From positions 155,363 through 219,362 of the forward strand of contig NZ_CDBN01000015.1 of NCBI RefSeq assembly GCF_000820085.1: a stretch of 64,000 bases of DNA, read 5' to 3'. Position 1 is the first letter of the stretch. Every line of letters begins with the position of its first letter. Below, piece after piece: positions 46,611 through 54,422 of the stretch. The position numbers and the translations under genes are program-made. The notes under the pieces were generated by a model that saw only the letters and a program-made list of their open reading frames with translations, did not search any database and was not told the origin of the DNA. The stretch is from Aeromonas sanarellii. Its GTDB lineage: Bacteria > Pseudomonadota > Gammaproteobacteria > Enterobacterales > Aeromonadaceae.

Positions 46611-47753
46611 TCATCGGCCCGGTTCGGGCCTCTCCTCGCGCAGCCGCAGCACGAAGACCGGCAGCACCACCAGCACCATGATGAAGAAGATGCCGCCGCC
46701 CAGGGGCTCGAACAGCAGGCCGCAGACCGTCATCAGGGCGGCCACCGTCATGCCGAGCCCCAGGGCCGCATAGAGCGCCTGGGTGGGGATCTGCTGCTCC
46801 GCGGGCAGTTGCCGGGTCATGAAGCGGATGGCGCCGAGGTGGCTGATGCAGAAGGTGACCCCGTGCAGCAGCTGGCCCAGCACCAGCACCCAAAGCTCGG
46901 TAGAGCTGCCGAGCAGCACCCAGCGCACCACGCAGCCAAGGGCCCCAATCAGAAACAGGGTCTGGGCGCCGAAGCGCTGGAGGAAGCGCTTGTCCGCGGC
47001 GAACATGGCGATCTCCGCCACCACCCCCAGGGCCCACAGATAGCCGATCAGGGTGCCGCCGTAGCCCTCGGCCTTCCAGTAGATGGCGCTGAAGCCGTAG
47101 TAGGCCGCGTGGCTCCCCTGCAGCAGGGCGGTGATCAGCAGAAAGCGCCGCACCGACGCGGACTTGAGCGTCTCCTTCAGGGAGGCCTTGGCCCGCTCCC
47201 CTTGCAGCTCCCGGGGGGCGGGTCGCAGCGGCAGCAGGCTGAGCCCCAGCATGATCAGCAGCCCGGCCACCATGGTGTGCAGCACCCAGTCGCTGCCGAA
47301 GTTGCCCACCAGGGCCCCTACCAGGGTCGAGGCAACGATAAAGGCGAAGGAGCCGCACAACCGCACCTTGCCGTAATCGAGGTGGGTCTGCACCACCATG
47401 CGGGTGGCAAGTGCCTCCCCCATGGGCATCAGGGTCGGGTAGATGAAGTTCGCCGCCAGGGTCAGCGCCACCAGCCACCAGAGGCTGTGGTCGAGATAGA
47501 AGCCCAGAAACGCCAGCAGGCTCAGCAGGCAGAGCAGCCGGGTGACGGGCAGCAACTGGCCCGCCCCCTTGACCCGTCCCATCACCATCAGGTTGCCGGC
47601 AAAGCGGATGGCCATACCGATCCCCAGCAGCAGGCCTATCTGTTCGGCGCTCACTCCTATGCCTTCCAGCCAGAGGGACCAGAACGGCAGATAGGCGCCA
47701 TAGACGAAGTAGAAGGCGCCAAAGAACAGGGCTAACCAGGAGAAGGCGGGCAT
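46611..47753 (-). CDS. HcaT-type MFS transporter
   Basis: A 380-residue, 12-segment major facilitator of the MFS_1-like/3-phenylpropionate permease (HcaT) group. It begins MPAFSWLALFFGAFYFVYGAYLPFWSLWLE and shows the family's YLPFWxxWL motif and the KVRLCGSFAFIVAS region of helix 5. The substrate cannot be told from sequence. The ATG at 47753 lacks a strong ribosome site but begins the first helix. It lies 63 bp upstream of crbS on the same strand, so the two may form an operon. Confidence 0.85.
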   Translation of the reverse strand: MPAFSWLALFFGAFYFVYGAYLPFWSLWLEGIGVSAEQIGLLLGIGMAIRFAGNLMVMGRVKGAGQLLPVTRLLCLLSLLAFLGFYLDHSLWWLVALTLAANFIYPTLMPMGEALATRMVVQTHLDYGKVRLCGSFAFIVASTLVGALVGNFGSDWVLHTMVAGLLIMLGLSLLPLRPAPRELQGERAKASLKETLKSASVRRFLLITALLQGSHAAYYGFSAIYWKAEGYGGTLIGYLWALGVVAEIAMFAADKRFLQRFGAQTLFLIGALGCVVRWVLLGSSTELWVLVLGQLLHGVTFCISHLGAIRFMTRQLPAEQQIPTQALYAALGLGMTVAALMTVCGLLFEPLGGGIFFIMVLVVLPVFVLRLREERPEPGR

Positions 47754-47885
47754 AGGGGCTCGGCTGCGGGACAAGGGGCACAAATGATAACCGATTTCGG
47801 GGCGGGGATCCCCAGGCATCACCCAGGGTAAAAACCAGAAATATCAATAAAGTTGAACCTTTGTCACATCCCCCTGTCTATCTGG

Positions 47886-47914
47886 ATAACACCGCTTCCT
47901 GATGAGTGTTGCAA
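47886..47914 (-). promoter_or_regulatory. Possible promoter for the MFS-crbS pair
   Basis: Minus-strand TTGCAA (47914-47909), 17-bp spacer and TGTTAT (47891-47886). Four of six bases match in each hexamer. It is the best candidate in the gap upstream of the transporter gene but not strong. Confidence 0.3.
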
Positions 47915-47921
47915 TCCTTCC

Positions 47922-47946
47922 ACCCGCCCCTGGCGGGTTTCTTTTT
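47922..47946 (+). terminator. Plus-strand intrinsic terminator without an annotated gene
   Basis: ACCCGCC/GGCGGGT stem with a three-base loop, followed by TTTCTTTTT. No plus-strand coding gene precedes it for more than 12 kb, so it may end a small RNA or an antisense transcript starting in 47754-47920. Confidence 0.65.
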
Positions 47947-47974
47947 GGGGTCGGTTTGGGCCGCCAGAAACAGA

Positions 47975-47996
47975 GAAGGGGCCCCGGGGCCCCTTC
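47975..47996 (-). terminator. Terminator of the haem receptor gene
   Basis: GAAGGGGCCCC/GGGGCCCCTTC is a perfect 22-bp palindrome followed on the minus strand by TCTGTTTC, 24 bp beyond the receptor stop codon. Confidence 0.7.
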
Positions 47997-48019
47997 ATCA
48001 TCATTTTCATTGGCAAATA

Positions 48020-50113
48020 TCAGAACACGTATTTTACCCTTGCACTCAGGTTGCGACCCGGCTCGGTCTGGCCGCTGGTGTCCGCGCTGGCGGCAAGGCC
48101 GGTGATGCTCTCGTAGCTCACGTACTCCTTGTCAAACAGGTTGAAGACCCCGACGTTGAGCTGCAGATCCTGCATCGGCTTGAACTGGGCGTAGAGATCC
48201 ACCACACCCCAGCCGGCACTCTTGATGTTGTCGTTGCCGCGGGAATCCTTGCCCACCTTGTCCATGTCGTCGGAGAAGCGCAGGGCGGTGTTGATATTCC
48301 AGTTCGGCTGCTCCAGACGCACCCCGACACTGCCGTTGAGGGGGCTCAGGCTGTTGATGTAGTTGCCCTCGCCATCCTTGCCCTCGATGTAGGCCAGGTT
48401 GCCCCAGACGTTGACCAGATCGCTGAGCCAGTAGTCCGCCTTGACCTCGGCCCCCTTGGTGGTCGCCTTGTCCAGGTTCTGGTACTGATAGAGGGCGGTA
48501 CGGCCTTCGGTGCCCACGGCCGTCAGCTCGATGAAGTCGTCGAACTTGTTGTAGAAGGTGGCCACCTCATAGCTGAAGCCGCCGCGGCTGCCACGCACGC
48601 CGAGATCGATGCCATCGCTGCTCTCTGGCTTGAGGTTAGGGTTCGGCTCGATGCGATAACCGTACGCCTGGTGGTTCAGGGTGGAGAAGGCGTTGTCATA
48701 CATGGGCGCCTTGAAGCCGTGGCTGTACTGGGCGAACAGATTCGCTGCCTCGTGAGCCTTGAACACCAGCCCCAGCTTGGGGGAGAACTCCCCTTCGGAG
48801 ATCTTCTGCATGTTCTCGCCGGTGTAGGCGGGATCCTCGTCCGGGGTCATCTTGTAGTAGTCGTAACGGGCGCCCGGGGTCAGCACCCAGCGCTCGCCGA
48901 ACTTGATCTCGTCGAAGGCCCAGAGCGCGCTGCGCTCGCTGGTGGTGGACGGGAAGCTCAGCTCGCTGTAACCGACGAAATCGCCCGGTACGGTCGGCGC
49001 CTTGAAGCGGGTACGCTCGTTGTCGGTGTGCTCATACTCCAGGCCCCAGGCCAGACGCTGATTGACGAGCGCCTTGCTGAACTTCACCTGGGCACCCAGG
49101 CTCTCCTGCTCGAAACCGTTGTGATCCAGGGAGTTCTTGGTCACATAGGGGTTGCCCGGCATGACCGGATACTTGGAGGAGGCGTACTGATCCAGGGTCT
49201 GCTTGGCGCGGCTGTAGTAAATCTTGCTGTCCACCCGATCCGCCCAGGGGACGTTCAGGGCGAGGCCGTGATCCAGCACCAGGGAGAGGTTGTCGGTCTC
49301 CTTGTCGGTGATCGGCTGGTTGAAGACGGAACCCGCCTTGGTCAGGTCGACCGCGTGCGGATCCTGCCCCTCGGTGAAGTAGTCGACCGTCAGCTTCAGG
49401 AACTGATCGTCGCTGAGATTCCACTTGCTCTTGAACAGCACCGCCTGGCTGACGATGTCGAACTCCTCCTTGTCGCCGTCATGGTTCTGGGTCACCCCGC
49501 CGTCGCGCCAGGTGTAGCGCAGCAGGTTTTCGAACTCCCCGGTGCGCAGCGCCCCCGTGATGCCCCCCATCTTCTGGTGGCTGCTGGAGGCATAGCCCGT
49601 GGTCGCGTCCAGGTAGCTGTCGCGGCCCTTCAGGAAATCGCCGGCATCCTTGGTGGTGATGGCGATGACGCCTCCCAGGGCATCGGAGCCGTAGGCGGCG
49701 GACGCCGGCCCCTTGGCCACCTCCACCTGCTTGATCATGTCGGTGTCAAAGTAGGTCTGACCCACACCGCCGTTCTTGTAGGCGTCGTTCTGGCGCACGC
49801 CGTCCTGCACCACCTTGACCCGGTTCTCGCTCATGCCGCGGATGGTGAAGGTCTGGGCATCCCCAGCCCCCCCCTGCACGCTCACGCCGGGCTCGTAGCG
49901 GAACAGGTCGGCCACGTTGCTGACGACCTGCTCTTCTATCTGCTCCGAGGTGATGACGGCGATGGGGCCGGAGACGTCTTCCAGCTTCTGCTCCATGCGG
50001 GAGCCGCTGACCACCATGACTTCATCCGTTTTCTTGTCTGCGGCGAAAGCGGGGGAAACCAGCCCTGCCGCCACGGCGAAGGCAATCAGTGAGGGGGGGT
50101 TGTTGTGCGCCAC
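48020..50113 (-). CDS. TonB-dependent haem/haemoglobin receptor
   Basis: Outer-membrane haem receptor of the HutA/HemR type. The 697-residue protein has a signal (AAGLVSPAFA-AD), a TonB box-like DEVMVVSG, a plug domain (VSNVADLFRYEPGVSV, FTIRGMSENRVKVVQDGVRQ, VEVAKGPASAAYGSDALGGVI) and a 22-strand barrel with the haem receptor FKAP and NPNL motifs (SHGFKAPMYD, EPNPNLKPESS), ending in a C-terminal Phe. I place the start at the GTG at 50113 because AAGGA lies seven bases upstream and the signal begins there. It is divergent from a ChaN-like gene across a Fur-box region. Confidence 0.92.
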   Translation of the reverse strand: MAHNNPPSLIAFAVAAGLVSPAFAADKKTDEVMVVSGSRMEQKLEDVSGPIAVITSEQIEEQVVSNVADLFRYEPGVSVQGGAGDAQTFTIRGMSENRVKVVQDGVRQNDAYKNGGVGQTYFDTDMIKQVEVAKGPASAAYGSDALGGVIAITTKDAGDFLKGRDSYLDATTGYASSSHQKMGGITGALRTGEFENLLRYTWRDGGVTQNHDGDKEEFDIVSQAVLFKSKWNLSDDQFLKLTVDYFTEGQDPHAVDLTKAGSVFNQPITDKETDNLSLVLDHGLALNVPWADRVDSKIYYSRAKQTLDQYASSKYPVMPGNPYVTKNSLDHNGFEQESLGAQVKFSKALVNQRLAWGLEYEHTDNERTRFKAPTVPGDFVGYSELSFPSTTSERSALWAFDEIKFGERWVLTPGARYDYYKMTPDEDPAYTGENMQKISEGEFSPKLGLVFKAHEAANLFAQYSHGFKAPMYDNAFSTLNHQAYGYRIEPNPNLKPESSDGIDLGVRGSRGGFSYEVATFYNKFDDFIELTAVGTEGRTALYQYQNLDKATTKGAEVKADYWLSDLVNVWGNLAYIEGKDGEGNYINSLSPLNGSVGVRLEQPNWNINTALRFSDDMDKVGKDSRGNDNIKSAGWGVVDLYAQFKPMQDLQLNVGVFNLFDKEYVSYESITGLAASADTSGQTEPGRNLSARVKYVF

Positions 50114-50127
50114 TGCAAAGTCCTTGT

Positions 50128-50142
50128 TGAGAATCATTATCA
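50128..50142. promoter_or_regulatory. Fur box of the haem receptor gene
   Basis: On the minus strand TGATAATGATTCTCA matches the 7-1-7 Fur consensus TGATAAT-N-ATTATCA with a single mismatch. It lies just downstream of the predicted receptor transcription start and ends 15 bp before the GTG start. A weaker Fur-like match (50187-50201, about ten of fourteen) lies nearer the ChaN-like gene. Confidence 0.85.
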
Positions 50143-50152
50143 AGCGGAAGGC

Positions 50153-50180
50153 ATCTTACCCCGACAGGCACAAAGATCAA
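50153..50180 (-). promoter_or_regulatory. Sigma-70 promoter of the haem receptor gene
   Basis: TTGATC (50180-50175), 16-bp spacer, TAAGAT (50158-50153) on the minus strand, placing transcription start immediately upstream of the Fur box, so Fur binding would block initiation. Confidence 0.6.
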
Positions 50181-50301
50181 CAGTAAAGTGAATCATTCTC
50201 ATTTTCTTTTAGATCTATTCCCCTTTACACTGGCGCCACTTTTTTTCCGCCCGCCATGCTGCCATCGTATGGTGCAGTGCCCTTGCCATTTGTGAGATGC
50301 C

Positions 50302-51267
50302 ATGACTCGACGACTCCCCCTGCTCGCCCTGCCCCTGCTGCTGGCCGCCTGTGCCACCACGCCGCAGAGCCAGCCTCCCCAGACCCTCTATCACTACCAG
50401 CTTGGCAAGGGGACGGACGACAGCCCCCTCAGCCTCGCCCAGGCGGTGGAAAAGGTCAGGGATGCCGACATAGTGCTGGTGGGCGAGCTGCACAGCCATC
50501 CGGCCGTGCACCTGATGCAGGCCAACCTGCTGGCGGAACTGGCCGGCATGTCGCGCGTCGATGGCCGGGCCCTGGTGCTCTCCATGGAGCAGTTCAGCCG
50601 CGCCGATCAGCCGGTGCTGGATGCCTACCTGGCCGGGCGCATCGGCGAGTCGGCCCTCATTCGAGATGGCCATGCCTGGCCCAACTACCCGAGCGACTAC
50701 CGCCCCCTGGTGGAGTTTGCCAGGGCGCAGCACCTGCCGGTGATCGCCGCCAACGCCCCCAAACCCCTGGTGAGCTGCGTCGGTCAGGAGGGTCCCGAGT
50801 GGCTCGACACGCTGCCCGCCAACCGCCGCAGCCAGCTGGCACGAACCCTTACGCTCGCCGATGACGGCTACCGCCAGAAGTTCATGGCCTCCATGCACCA
50901 CGGGGATGCGGACGGCAATGCCCGCCGCTTCGCCGCCCAGACCAGTTGGGACGACACCATGGCCGAGAGCATGGTGGACTATCTGGCCAAGCATCCCGGC
51001 CGGCGCATCATGCACATCGCCGGCAACTTCCACGTGGAGGGGGGGCTTGGCATCGCGAGCCGCATCGCGAGCCGCAACCCGGCGCTCAAGGTGGCGCTGA
51101 TCGTGCCGCAAACGGATGACAAGGCGGCCCCGGGGCGGGATGCCGACGTCAGGGTGCGCATCGCCCCCCTGCCGGAACGCTGGCTAAATGCAGAGGAAAT
51201 GAAGCAAGATATGGGCGCACTGCATCAATCCCGAAGCCGTGACTGCAGCCAGTGGCTGCAACCCTGA
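50302..51267 (+). CDS. ChaN-like iron-regulated haem-binding lipoprotein
   Basis: A 321-residue putative lipoprotein (lipobox LAAC, Cys17) of the ChaN/DUF399 family. It shows DIVLVGELHSHPAVHLMQ near residue 57, LSMEQFSRADQPVLDAYLAG, VIAANAPKPLV and the C-terminal MHIAGNFHVEGGLGIASRI, all family signatures. Campylobacter ChaN binds two haems as a dimer. It is divergent from the TonB-dependent haem receptor and shares its Fur-controlled region, which fits a role in haem uptake at the outer membrane. Confidence 0.85.
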   Translation: MTRRLPLLALPLLLAACATTPQSQPPQTLYHYQLGKGTDDSPLSLAQAVEKVRDADIVLVGELHSHPAVHLMQANLLAELAGMSRVDGRALVLSMEQFSRADQPVLDAYLAGRIGESALIRDGHAWPNYPSDYRPLVEFARAQHLPVIAANAPKPLVSCVGQEGPEWLDTLPANRRSQLARTLTLADDGYRQKFMASMHHGDADGNARRFAAQTSWDDTMAESMVDYLAKHPGRRIMHIAGNFHVEGGLGIASRIASRNPALKVALIVPQTDDKAAPGRDADVRVRIAPLPERWLNAEEMKQDMGALHQSRSRDCSQWLQP

Positions 51268-51287
51268 AAATAGCCCAAGGATTTCAT

Positions 51288-51839
51288 ATGGATGTGTTAC
51301 TCGTCATCGACATGCAACAGGGGTTGTTTGATAACCCCCGTCATCAGGACGCCCGGGTCATCGCCAACGTCAATCGCCTGGCTGACGGCGTGCGGGCCCG
51401 ACACGGGCGTGTCATCTATGTGCAACACGACGAACCGGGCTCCGAACTTGAACCTGGCAGTGCTGGCTGGCAACTGCACGCCGATCTGACCCCGACTCCC
51501 CATGACAGCCGGGTACGCAAGACCGCCTGCGACAGCTTCCTCGATACCGAGCTCGGCTTCCTGCTGGCGGAACAGCCGGTGGACAGGCTGCTCATCTGCG
51601 GCTGCGCCACCGACTTTTGCGTCGATACCACGTTGCGCAGTGCCGCCGCCCAGGGGTTTGACGTCTTTGTGGTGACCGACGCCCACACCACGGCAGACAG
51701 GCCTCACCTGAGCGCCGAGCAGATCATCGAGCACCACCACTTCATGTGGCGGCACCTCAGCCTGCCACAGGGCAGAAGCGTGACCCTGCTCACCACGGAT
51801 GAACTGCTCGCTCCCGCTCAACCCGCCCAGGCGTGCTAA
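51288..51839 (+). CDS. Isochorismatase-family cysteine hydrolase
   Basis: A 183-residue hydrolase of the isochorismatase superfamily. It has the catalytic Asp in LLVIDMQQGLF (D8), Lys in VRKTACDSF and Cys in LICGCATDFCVDTT. Substrates in this group include nicotinamide, isochorismate and other amides; none can be assigned from sequence. AAGG lies seven bases before the ATG at 51288. It starts 20 bp after the ChaN-like gene and may be cotranscribed with it. Confidence 0.88.
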   Translation: MDVLLVIDMQQGLFDNPRHQDARVIANVNRLADGVRARHGRVIYVQHDEPGSELEPGSAGWQLHADLTPTPHDSRVRKTACDSFLDTELGFLLAEQPVDRLLICGCATDFCVDTTLRSAAAQGFDVFVVTDAHTTADRPHLSAEQIIEHHHFMWRHLSLPQGRSVTLLTTDELLAPAQPAQAC

Positions 51840-51878
51840 GCTGCCCGCCTTTCCGTGTTCACCTGCTTGGAGTCTTGC

Positions 51879-52283
51879 GTGCGTTTATTCTCTGCCGTTG
51901 CCCTCGTGCTGTCGTTACCGGCGATCACCGCCTGCTCCGGTCTGCCGGGGACGGCGCAGGGCGGTCCGGCCCCCCTGTTTCACACCCACATCAACGAAGA
52001 GGGGAGCAAGCGCTTCACCTTCGAGGCCGCTCCCCTCGACGTCCTGCCGAGTCGGTTGCAGGAGGATGACAGCCGGCTGAGCCGCAACAGCAAGAGCCTG
52101 CTGGAGCGCCGCGAGGCGCTACAGGACGAGCAGCTGACCGAGACGCTGGCGGCGCGCAACTATTGCCGCACCGGCTACATAGTCCTCAGCCAGACCTCCT
52201 GGAAGATCCGGGGGGAGTGCAACGAGACCGCCACCCAGGCCGATCGGGACGCCTTCCCCAACAAGGCCTCCTGGCAGGAGTAA
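51879..52283 (+). CDS. Small lipoprotein of unknown function
   Basis: A 134-residue putative lipoprotein beginning MRLFSAVALVLSLPAITAC (lipobox ITAC, Cys19). The mature part is polar with an internal helix (SRLSRNSKSLLERREALQDEQLTETL) and two further cysteines (NYCRTGYI, GECNETA) that could form a disulfide. No family was recognised. A GTG start at 51879 with GGAG six bases upstream fits better than the upstream ATG at 51855. A strong terminator follows. Confidence 0.75.
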   Translation: MRLFSAVALVLSLPAITACSGLPGTAQGGPAPLFHTHINEEGSKRFTFEAAPLDVLPSRLQEDDSRLSRNSKSLLERREALQDEQLTETLAARNYCRTGYIVLSQTSWKIRGECNETATQADRDAFPNKASWQE

Positions 52284-52298
52284 TGCTCCACCGATAAC

Positions 52299-52327
52299 AA
52301 AACGGGCAGCCCAGGCTGCCCGTTTTT
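52299..52327. terminator. Terminator between the lipoprotein gene and hutZ
   Basis: CGGGCAGCC/GGCTGCCCG stem flanked by AAAA and TTTTT, between convergent genes, so bidirectional. Confidence 0.9.
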
Positions 52328-52346
52328 CATCTGATGATCCCGCTCC

Positions 52347-52904
52347 TCAGACCGGTGCGTCCGTCTCGCTGGTCAACTCGGCGCCGTTGTCGACGCGCTT
52401 GTGCCCCTCCACCAGGTGGACGAAGTCCACCAGCTCGTCACCGGAGACCCGAAACGCCTGGCCGAAGCCCTTGACGAACAGTCCCTGCTCGGGCTTGAGG
52501 CGAAACAGCACGAAGTCCTTGAGGTTGGAGAGCCCCTTGACGATGTCGCCGAAGCGCCCTTCCAGCGCCGTAATGGCCTTCTCCCAGCGCACGTCGTCGC
52601 GGGCCACTACCTCGGCCACGGCGTCAAAGGTGAGGCGCTTGCGGGCGAACAGTTCGCGGGCGCCGGTCTCGTCCTCGATCAGCATCAGCGACACCTTGGG
52701 CACCTGTTGCAGGTTGCGGGCATGGCGGGCTATCTCGGAGATCAGCACATAGTAGCCATCCTCCTGCAGCACGAAGGGGGCATAGCTGGCATTGGGATTG
52801 CCTTCACTGTCCACGGTGGCGAGCTGCAGGGTGCGGCAACCGTCACGAAATTCGCGGATCTCCGGTTGCAGGCGGTTCTGCAGGCGCTCCTGACGTTCAC
52901 TCAT
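52347..52904 (-). CDS. hutZ: HutZ, haem utilisation protein (PNPOx-like fold)
   Basis: Cytoplasmic haem-binding/degrading enzyme of the HugZ/HutZ family, needed for use of haem iron in Vibrio. The 185-residue protein begins with the helix ERLQNRLQPEIREFRDGCRTLQLATVDSEG and has the split-barrel segments YAPFVLQEDGYYVLISEIARHARNL and VSLMLIEDETGARELFARKRL, then the family tail LFVKGFGQAFRV. Its ATG overlaps the hutX stop (ATGA), so translation is coupled. The hutX-hutZ pair is divergent from hutBCD across a Fur box. Confidence 0.92.
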   Translation of the reverse strand: MSERQERLQNRLQPEIREFRDGCRTLQLATVDSEGNPNASYAPFVLQEDGYYVLISEIARHARNLQQVPKVSLMLIEDETGARELFARKRLTFDAVAEVVARDDVRWEKAITALEGRFGDIVKGLSNLKDFVLFRLKPEQGLFVKGFGQAFRVSGDELVDFVHLVEGHKRVDNGAELTSETDAPV

Positions 52905-53413
52905 GCTTTCACTTCCTCTTGATACTGGTGGCGCAGTGCCTTGAAACGCTCCACCTGGTCAGGCAGCAGCCGACGCTGCTCGTCCCGCCCCAGGTAGATC
53001 TTGAAAATGCAGCGACCGCTGTGGCCGAAGAACTGGAAGGAGTGCCCCTCCTTGCCCATGAACAGCTTGCTGACCAGGGCAATGCCGACCACGTTGTCGA
53101 GCTTGAGGTGGCCGTGCAGCTCGCCGTCCCTCCCCATCAGGTTGTAGTAGCCACGGGCCGTCTTGCCCTTGGGGAAGGGGGCTTTCACCTCGAAAATGGA
53201 GCCGTCTGACTCGACGATGGTGGTCATCGGCCCCCAGCCGGCCAGCTCCGCCAGCAGGGCTTCGGCCTGCTCGGCGGGCACCAGGGTAACCAGCTCGGTC
53301 GGCAGGTGGCGCACCACCTCCCACTCGCTGACGGCCAGCTGGGTGGCGATGATGGAAGGATGGGCGCTGGGATCCTGCTCCAGCAGCGCGTGAATGCGTT
53401 GTGCAATGCTCAT
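52901..53413 (-). CDS. hutX: HutX, cytosolic haem carrier
   Basis: A 170-residue haem-carrier of the HutX/HuvX family that hands haem to HutZ in Vibrio. It shows a helical N-terminus (IAQRIHALLEQDPSAHPSIIA), the GPMTTIVESDGSIFEVKAPFP strand region, GYYNLMGRDGELHGHLKLDNV and HSFQFFGHSGRCIFKIYLGRDEQR. First gene of the hutXZ unit, with the Fur box 80 bp upstream. Confidence 0.92.
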   Translation of the reverse strand: MSIAQRIHALLEQDPSAHPSIIATQLAVSEWEVVRHLPTELVTLVPAEQAEALLAELAGWGPMTTIVESDGSIFEVKAPFPKGKTARGYYNLMGRDGELHGHLKLDNVVGIALVSKLFMGKEGHSFQFFGHSGRCIFKIYLGRDEQRRLLPDQVERFKALRHQYQEEVKA

Positions 53414-53493
53414 CGGTTCTCCCCTGGATGATCTGGCGATGGTGCTCGGTATCGCGGCGGATACTGTAATAAAGCAGCCCCTTCAATGCAATT

Positions 53494-53512
53494 GATAATC
53501 GATTTCATTATC
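53494..53512. promoter_or_regulatory. Fur box between hutX and hutB
   Basis: GATAATCGATTTCATTATC matches the 19-bp Fur consensus at 14 positions, with both outer GATAAT/ATTATC halves perfect. It lies in the 163-bp divergent region and can repress hutXZ and hutBCD together. Confidence 0.85.
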
Positions 53513-53576
53513 AGTGCATTTTTCTTCTGCGCTTGATATTCTCGGCAGCAATCCCACTCACCCTTCGGAGGTTCCC

Positions 53577-54422
53577 ATGGGCCGTCGTTTTGCCCTCGCA
53601 TTCAGCCTGCTCGGCTGTGCCCTTTCCCTCTCTTCCCCATCCGTCATGGCAGGGGAGCGTATCGTCAGCATAGGCCCGGCCACCACGGAACTCATCCTGG
53701 CCCTGGGGGGCGAGCAGAGCCTGGTCGCCACCGATGTGAGCAGCCCAGAACCCAAGGGGCTGCCGAGAGTCGGCTACCACCGCGCCCTGGCGGCCGAAGG
53801 GATCCTGAGCCTGGCTCCGACCCTGGTGGTCGGCAGCGACGAGATGGGTCCGAGCAGCACGCTTGATCAACTGCGCCGGGCCGGCGTCGAGGTGAAGGTC
53901 ATGGCCACGGCCCCGACCCTGGCCAACCTCAACGAGCGGATCGACACCCTGGCCGGCTTGCTCAAGAACCCGGCCGCCGGCACCCGCCTGAAGGCCGAGA
54001 TCCAGGCCCAGAGCGAGCAGCTGGCCGCCCAGGCGAAGCAGATCAAGCCGCTCAAGGTGGTCTTCCTGCTGCTGCACAAGGGCCAGCCCACCAGCATCGC
54101 CGGCGGCAACACCACCGCCAGTGCCCTGCTCACCCTGGCCGGCGGCATCAACCCGGTGGCTGGGCTCCACGACTACAAGCCCGTCTCCACCGAATCCCTG
54201 ATCGAGCTGCAGCCCGATCTGGTGCTGGTGAGCGGCCGCGACTGGCAGCGGTATCAGGATCCTGAAACCGTGCTGAGCCAGGTGCCCGCCCTGGCCGCCA
54301 CGCCGGCCGGCAAGAACAGGGCCATCCACGCCATCGACGGTCACGCCCTGCAAGGGGGGCTCAGCCTGAGATCCTTGCAGCAGGCGAACCAGATAGCCCA
54401 GTGGATCAAGCAGGGTTCATGA
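53577..54422 (+). CDS. hutB: HutB, periplasmic haem-binding protein of the haem ABC transporter
   Basis: Captures haem in the periplasm and delivers it to HutC. The 281-residue protein has a signal (ALSLSSPSVMA-GE), then the class III binding-protein fold with RIVSIGPATTELILALG, a bridging helix (LANLNERIDTLAGLLKNPAAG), VVFLLLHKGQPTSIAGGNTTA and LQPDLVLVSGRDWQR. The conserved haem-ligand Tyr is probably in RVGYHRAL. GGAGG lies five bases before the ATG at 53577. First of the hutBCD operon. Confidence 0.94.
   Translation: MGRRFALAFSLLGCALSLSSPSVMAGERIVSIGPATTELILALGGEQSLVATDVSSPEPKGLPRVGYHRALAAEGILSLAPTLVVGSDEMGPSSTLDQLRRAGVEVKVMATAPTLANLNERIDTLAGLLKNPAAGTRLKAEIQAQSEQLAAQAKQIKPLKVVFLLLHKGQPTSIAGGNTTASALLTLAGGINPVAGLHDYKPVSTESLIELQPDLVLVSGRDWQRYQDPETVLSQVPALAATPAGKNRAIHAIDGHALQGGLSLRSLQQANQIAQWIKQGS

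Noticed and set aside
47899..47906. CTGATGAG, resembling a hammerhead ribozyme core
   Set aside because: No following stem II with GAAA and no paired flanking stems.
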